From an uncultured Methanosarcinales archaeon (GTDB taxonomy: Archaea; Halobacteriota; Methanosarcinia; Methanotrichales; Methanotrichaceae): DNA of 41,830 bases. How positions within the stretch are numbered: position 1 is the stretch's first letter; each line of letters opens with the position of its first letter. Where the stretch lies: positions 1 through 41,830 of the forward strand of contig CAIQHB010000011.1 in NCBI GenBank assembly GCA_903871465.1, in the 5' to 3' direction. This document shows positions 41,144 through 41,830 of the stretch, piece after piece. The position numbers and the translations under genes are program-made. The notes under the pieces are model-generated. The model searched no databases and had not been told where the DNA came from. It saw only the letters and a program-made list of their open reading frames with translations.

Positions 41144-41626
41144 ATGATTCTAAAATCGGGAAGTTTCTTCAAGGTGCTCTTAGCCGTTTGCTGCCTCTTG
41201 GCCATCTCCGGCCTGGGCCTATGTGATGTGGTCATCAACGAGGTGGAGCTCAGTCCGCCCGACAGCGGCACGGTTTGGGTAGAGCTTTACAATACCGGAG
41301 AGAGTGCCGTGGATCTGACCGGCTGGACCGTCAAGATCGTCGATGTTGCCTGGACGGGCCCCATTGCTCTGAAGGGCAGCATCGACGCCAAGGGATTCAT
41401 AGTGGCAGACGGCCAGCCTGCCTGGGTTACAACCGGCAACGGAACTGTCTATCTCTATGACAGCTCTGGAAGTATGGTGGATAAAACATCCCCGCAGAGT
41501 GACGACTCGCATACCGACTTCACCTACGGCCGGATCCCGGATGGCAAGAAGACCGATACCAGAGCAGACTTCGCTTTCATGATGGAAAGCCGGGGCAGGT
41601 CCAACGGCCGGGGAGTGCGGGTCTGA
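41144..41626 (+). CDS. Secreted lamin-tail-domain protein 2
   Basis: 160 residues from ATG 41144 (GTG 41135 possible). Signal peptide (FFKVLLAVCCLLAISGLGLC), then an LTD: VVINEVELSPPDSGTVWVEL, YNTGESAVDLTGWTV, FIVADGQPAWVTTGNGTVYL and FTYGRIPDGKKTDT. It parallels the upstream protein motif for motif (VNEMELNPP/INEVELSPP, FTYGRxPDG), so the pair arose by tandem duplication. Function unknown; surface adhesion or structure is a guess. Confidence 0.8.
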   Translation: MILKSGSFFKVLLAVCCLLAISGLGLCDVVINEVELSPPDSGTVWVELYNTGESAVDLTGWTVKIVDVAWTGPIALKGSIDAKGFIVADGQPAWVTTGNGTVYLYDSSGSMVDKTSPQSDDSHTDFTYGRIPDGKKTDTRADFAFMMESRGRSNGRGVRV

Positions 41627-41696
41627 AAAAGAGCAGTTCTAACCTGACCTCCCCGTAATTTAGGCATACTATGATACATTTCGCTATCTCTAACCG

Positions 41697-41709
41697 AAAT
41701 ATATAAATA
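41697..41709 (+). promoter_or_regulatory. TATA box of the right-edge transposase gene
   Basis: AAATATATAAATA, 25-30 nt before ATG 41727/41733, which suggests a leaderless or nearly leaderless mRNA. Confidence 0.55.
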
Positions 41710-41714
41710 CTATT

Positions 41715-41830
41715 ATGTGCCTAAATATGCACATGAAATCATTCACTCGCATCAAGAAGATAAATGGCCAAGAATACCTATACGAAATTACCCCCTATTA
41801 TGATAAAGAGAAAAAGAAAAATCGCCAGAA
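41715..41830 (+). CDS. IS4/IS1634-type transposase, N-terminal fragment (runs off the edge)
   Basis: An open frame with ATGs at 41715, 41727 and 41733 continues past the end of the window. The product contains MKSFTRIKKINGQEYLYEIT, then PYYDKEKKKNRQ. The pattern '[FR]-x-K-x-I-N-G-x-E-Y-x-Y-x-x-x-x-Y-Y-D-K-E-x-K-K' is the usual start of IS1634/IS4-family transposases of methanogens. The start is probably 41733 or 41727 given the TATA position. Only the first ~33-38 residues are present, so the family call is moderate. Confidence 0.55.
   Translation, partial: MCLNMHMKSFTRIKKINGQEYLYEITPYYDKEKKKNRQ

Overview
The window looks like a chromosomal segment of a methanogenic euryarchaeon of the Methanothrix (Methanosaeta)/Methanosarcinales type. 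Supporting genes include a methanogenesis-marker-8-like protein, the topoisomerase VI A/B pair, a multi-OB-fold RPA with its associated protein, archaeal Nop5, FtsZ, a Trm112-like protein, and a small siroheme sulfite-reductase-like protein. Promoters resemble archaeal TATA boxes. The organism assignment is inferred from gene content and style; no database was searched.

Layout. (1) 1-9.6 kb is accessory and decaying. An IS630-type element has cut into a GH24 lysozyme gene. A small winged-helix regulator appears to start with ATA. A hypothetical-gene remnant runs in frame into a six-PAS hybrid histidine kinase that carries a stop codon, a frameshift and two motif substitutions. A flavodoxin gene is interrupted by TAG. 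Two secreted Cache-domain sensors follow, one of which appears to start with ATT. (2) 9.6-15.2 kb is a graveyard of toxin-antitoxin and transposase pieces (Doc, AbrB-type antitoxins, PIN fragments, IS3 OrfA start, TPR remnant). They are separated by copies of a GC-rich intergenic repeat, with a few small genes that look intact. (3) 13.7-18.9 kb is a defence island: an EVE-domain/PD-(D/E)xK-like nuclease gene and a complete, AT-rich Gabija pair (gajA-gajB). (4) 18.9-29.3 kb is the core information-processing block on the minus strand: pyrG with an acidic membrane protein, trm112-like, the operon RAM protein-top6B-top6A-amidohydrolase, and rpa with its associated gene; nop5 diverges from rpa. 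(5) 29.3-38.8 kb mixes methanogen-typical genes. These are a secreted protein, mmp8, a paralogous winged-helix regulator, ftsZ, a three-gene unit (winged helix, degenerate DNA-ligase-like protein, SplB-like radical SAM), two surface proteins, and a sulfite-reductase-like/flavodoxin pair. (6) 38.9-41.8 kb holds chaB, a secreted protein, tandem lamin-tail-domain proteins, and the start of an IS4/IS1634-type transposase at the right edge.

The strongest points for a second look are these. The defence island contains Gabija beside an EVE nuclease amid shuffled toxin-antitoxin cassettes and GC-rich repeats. The wHTH/ligase-like/SplB unit contains a ligase-like protein that keeps the motif I lysine but has lost other catalytic residues and the OB domain. 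At least three genes have apparent starts on near-cognate codons (ATA, ATT, ACG/ATT) placed behind good Shine-Dalgarno sequences. Several genes carry single-base lesions, which may be true pseudogenes or assembly errors.
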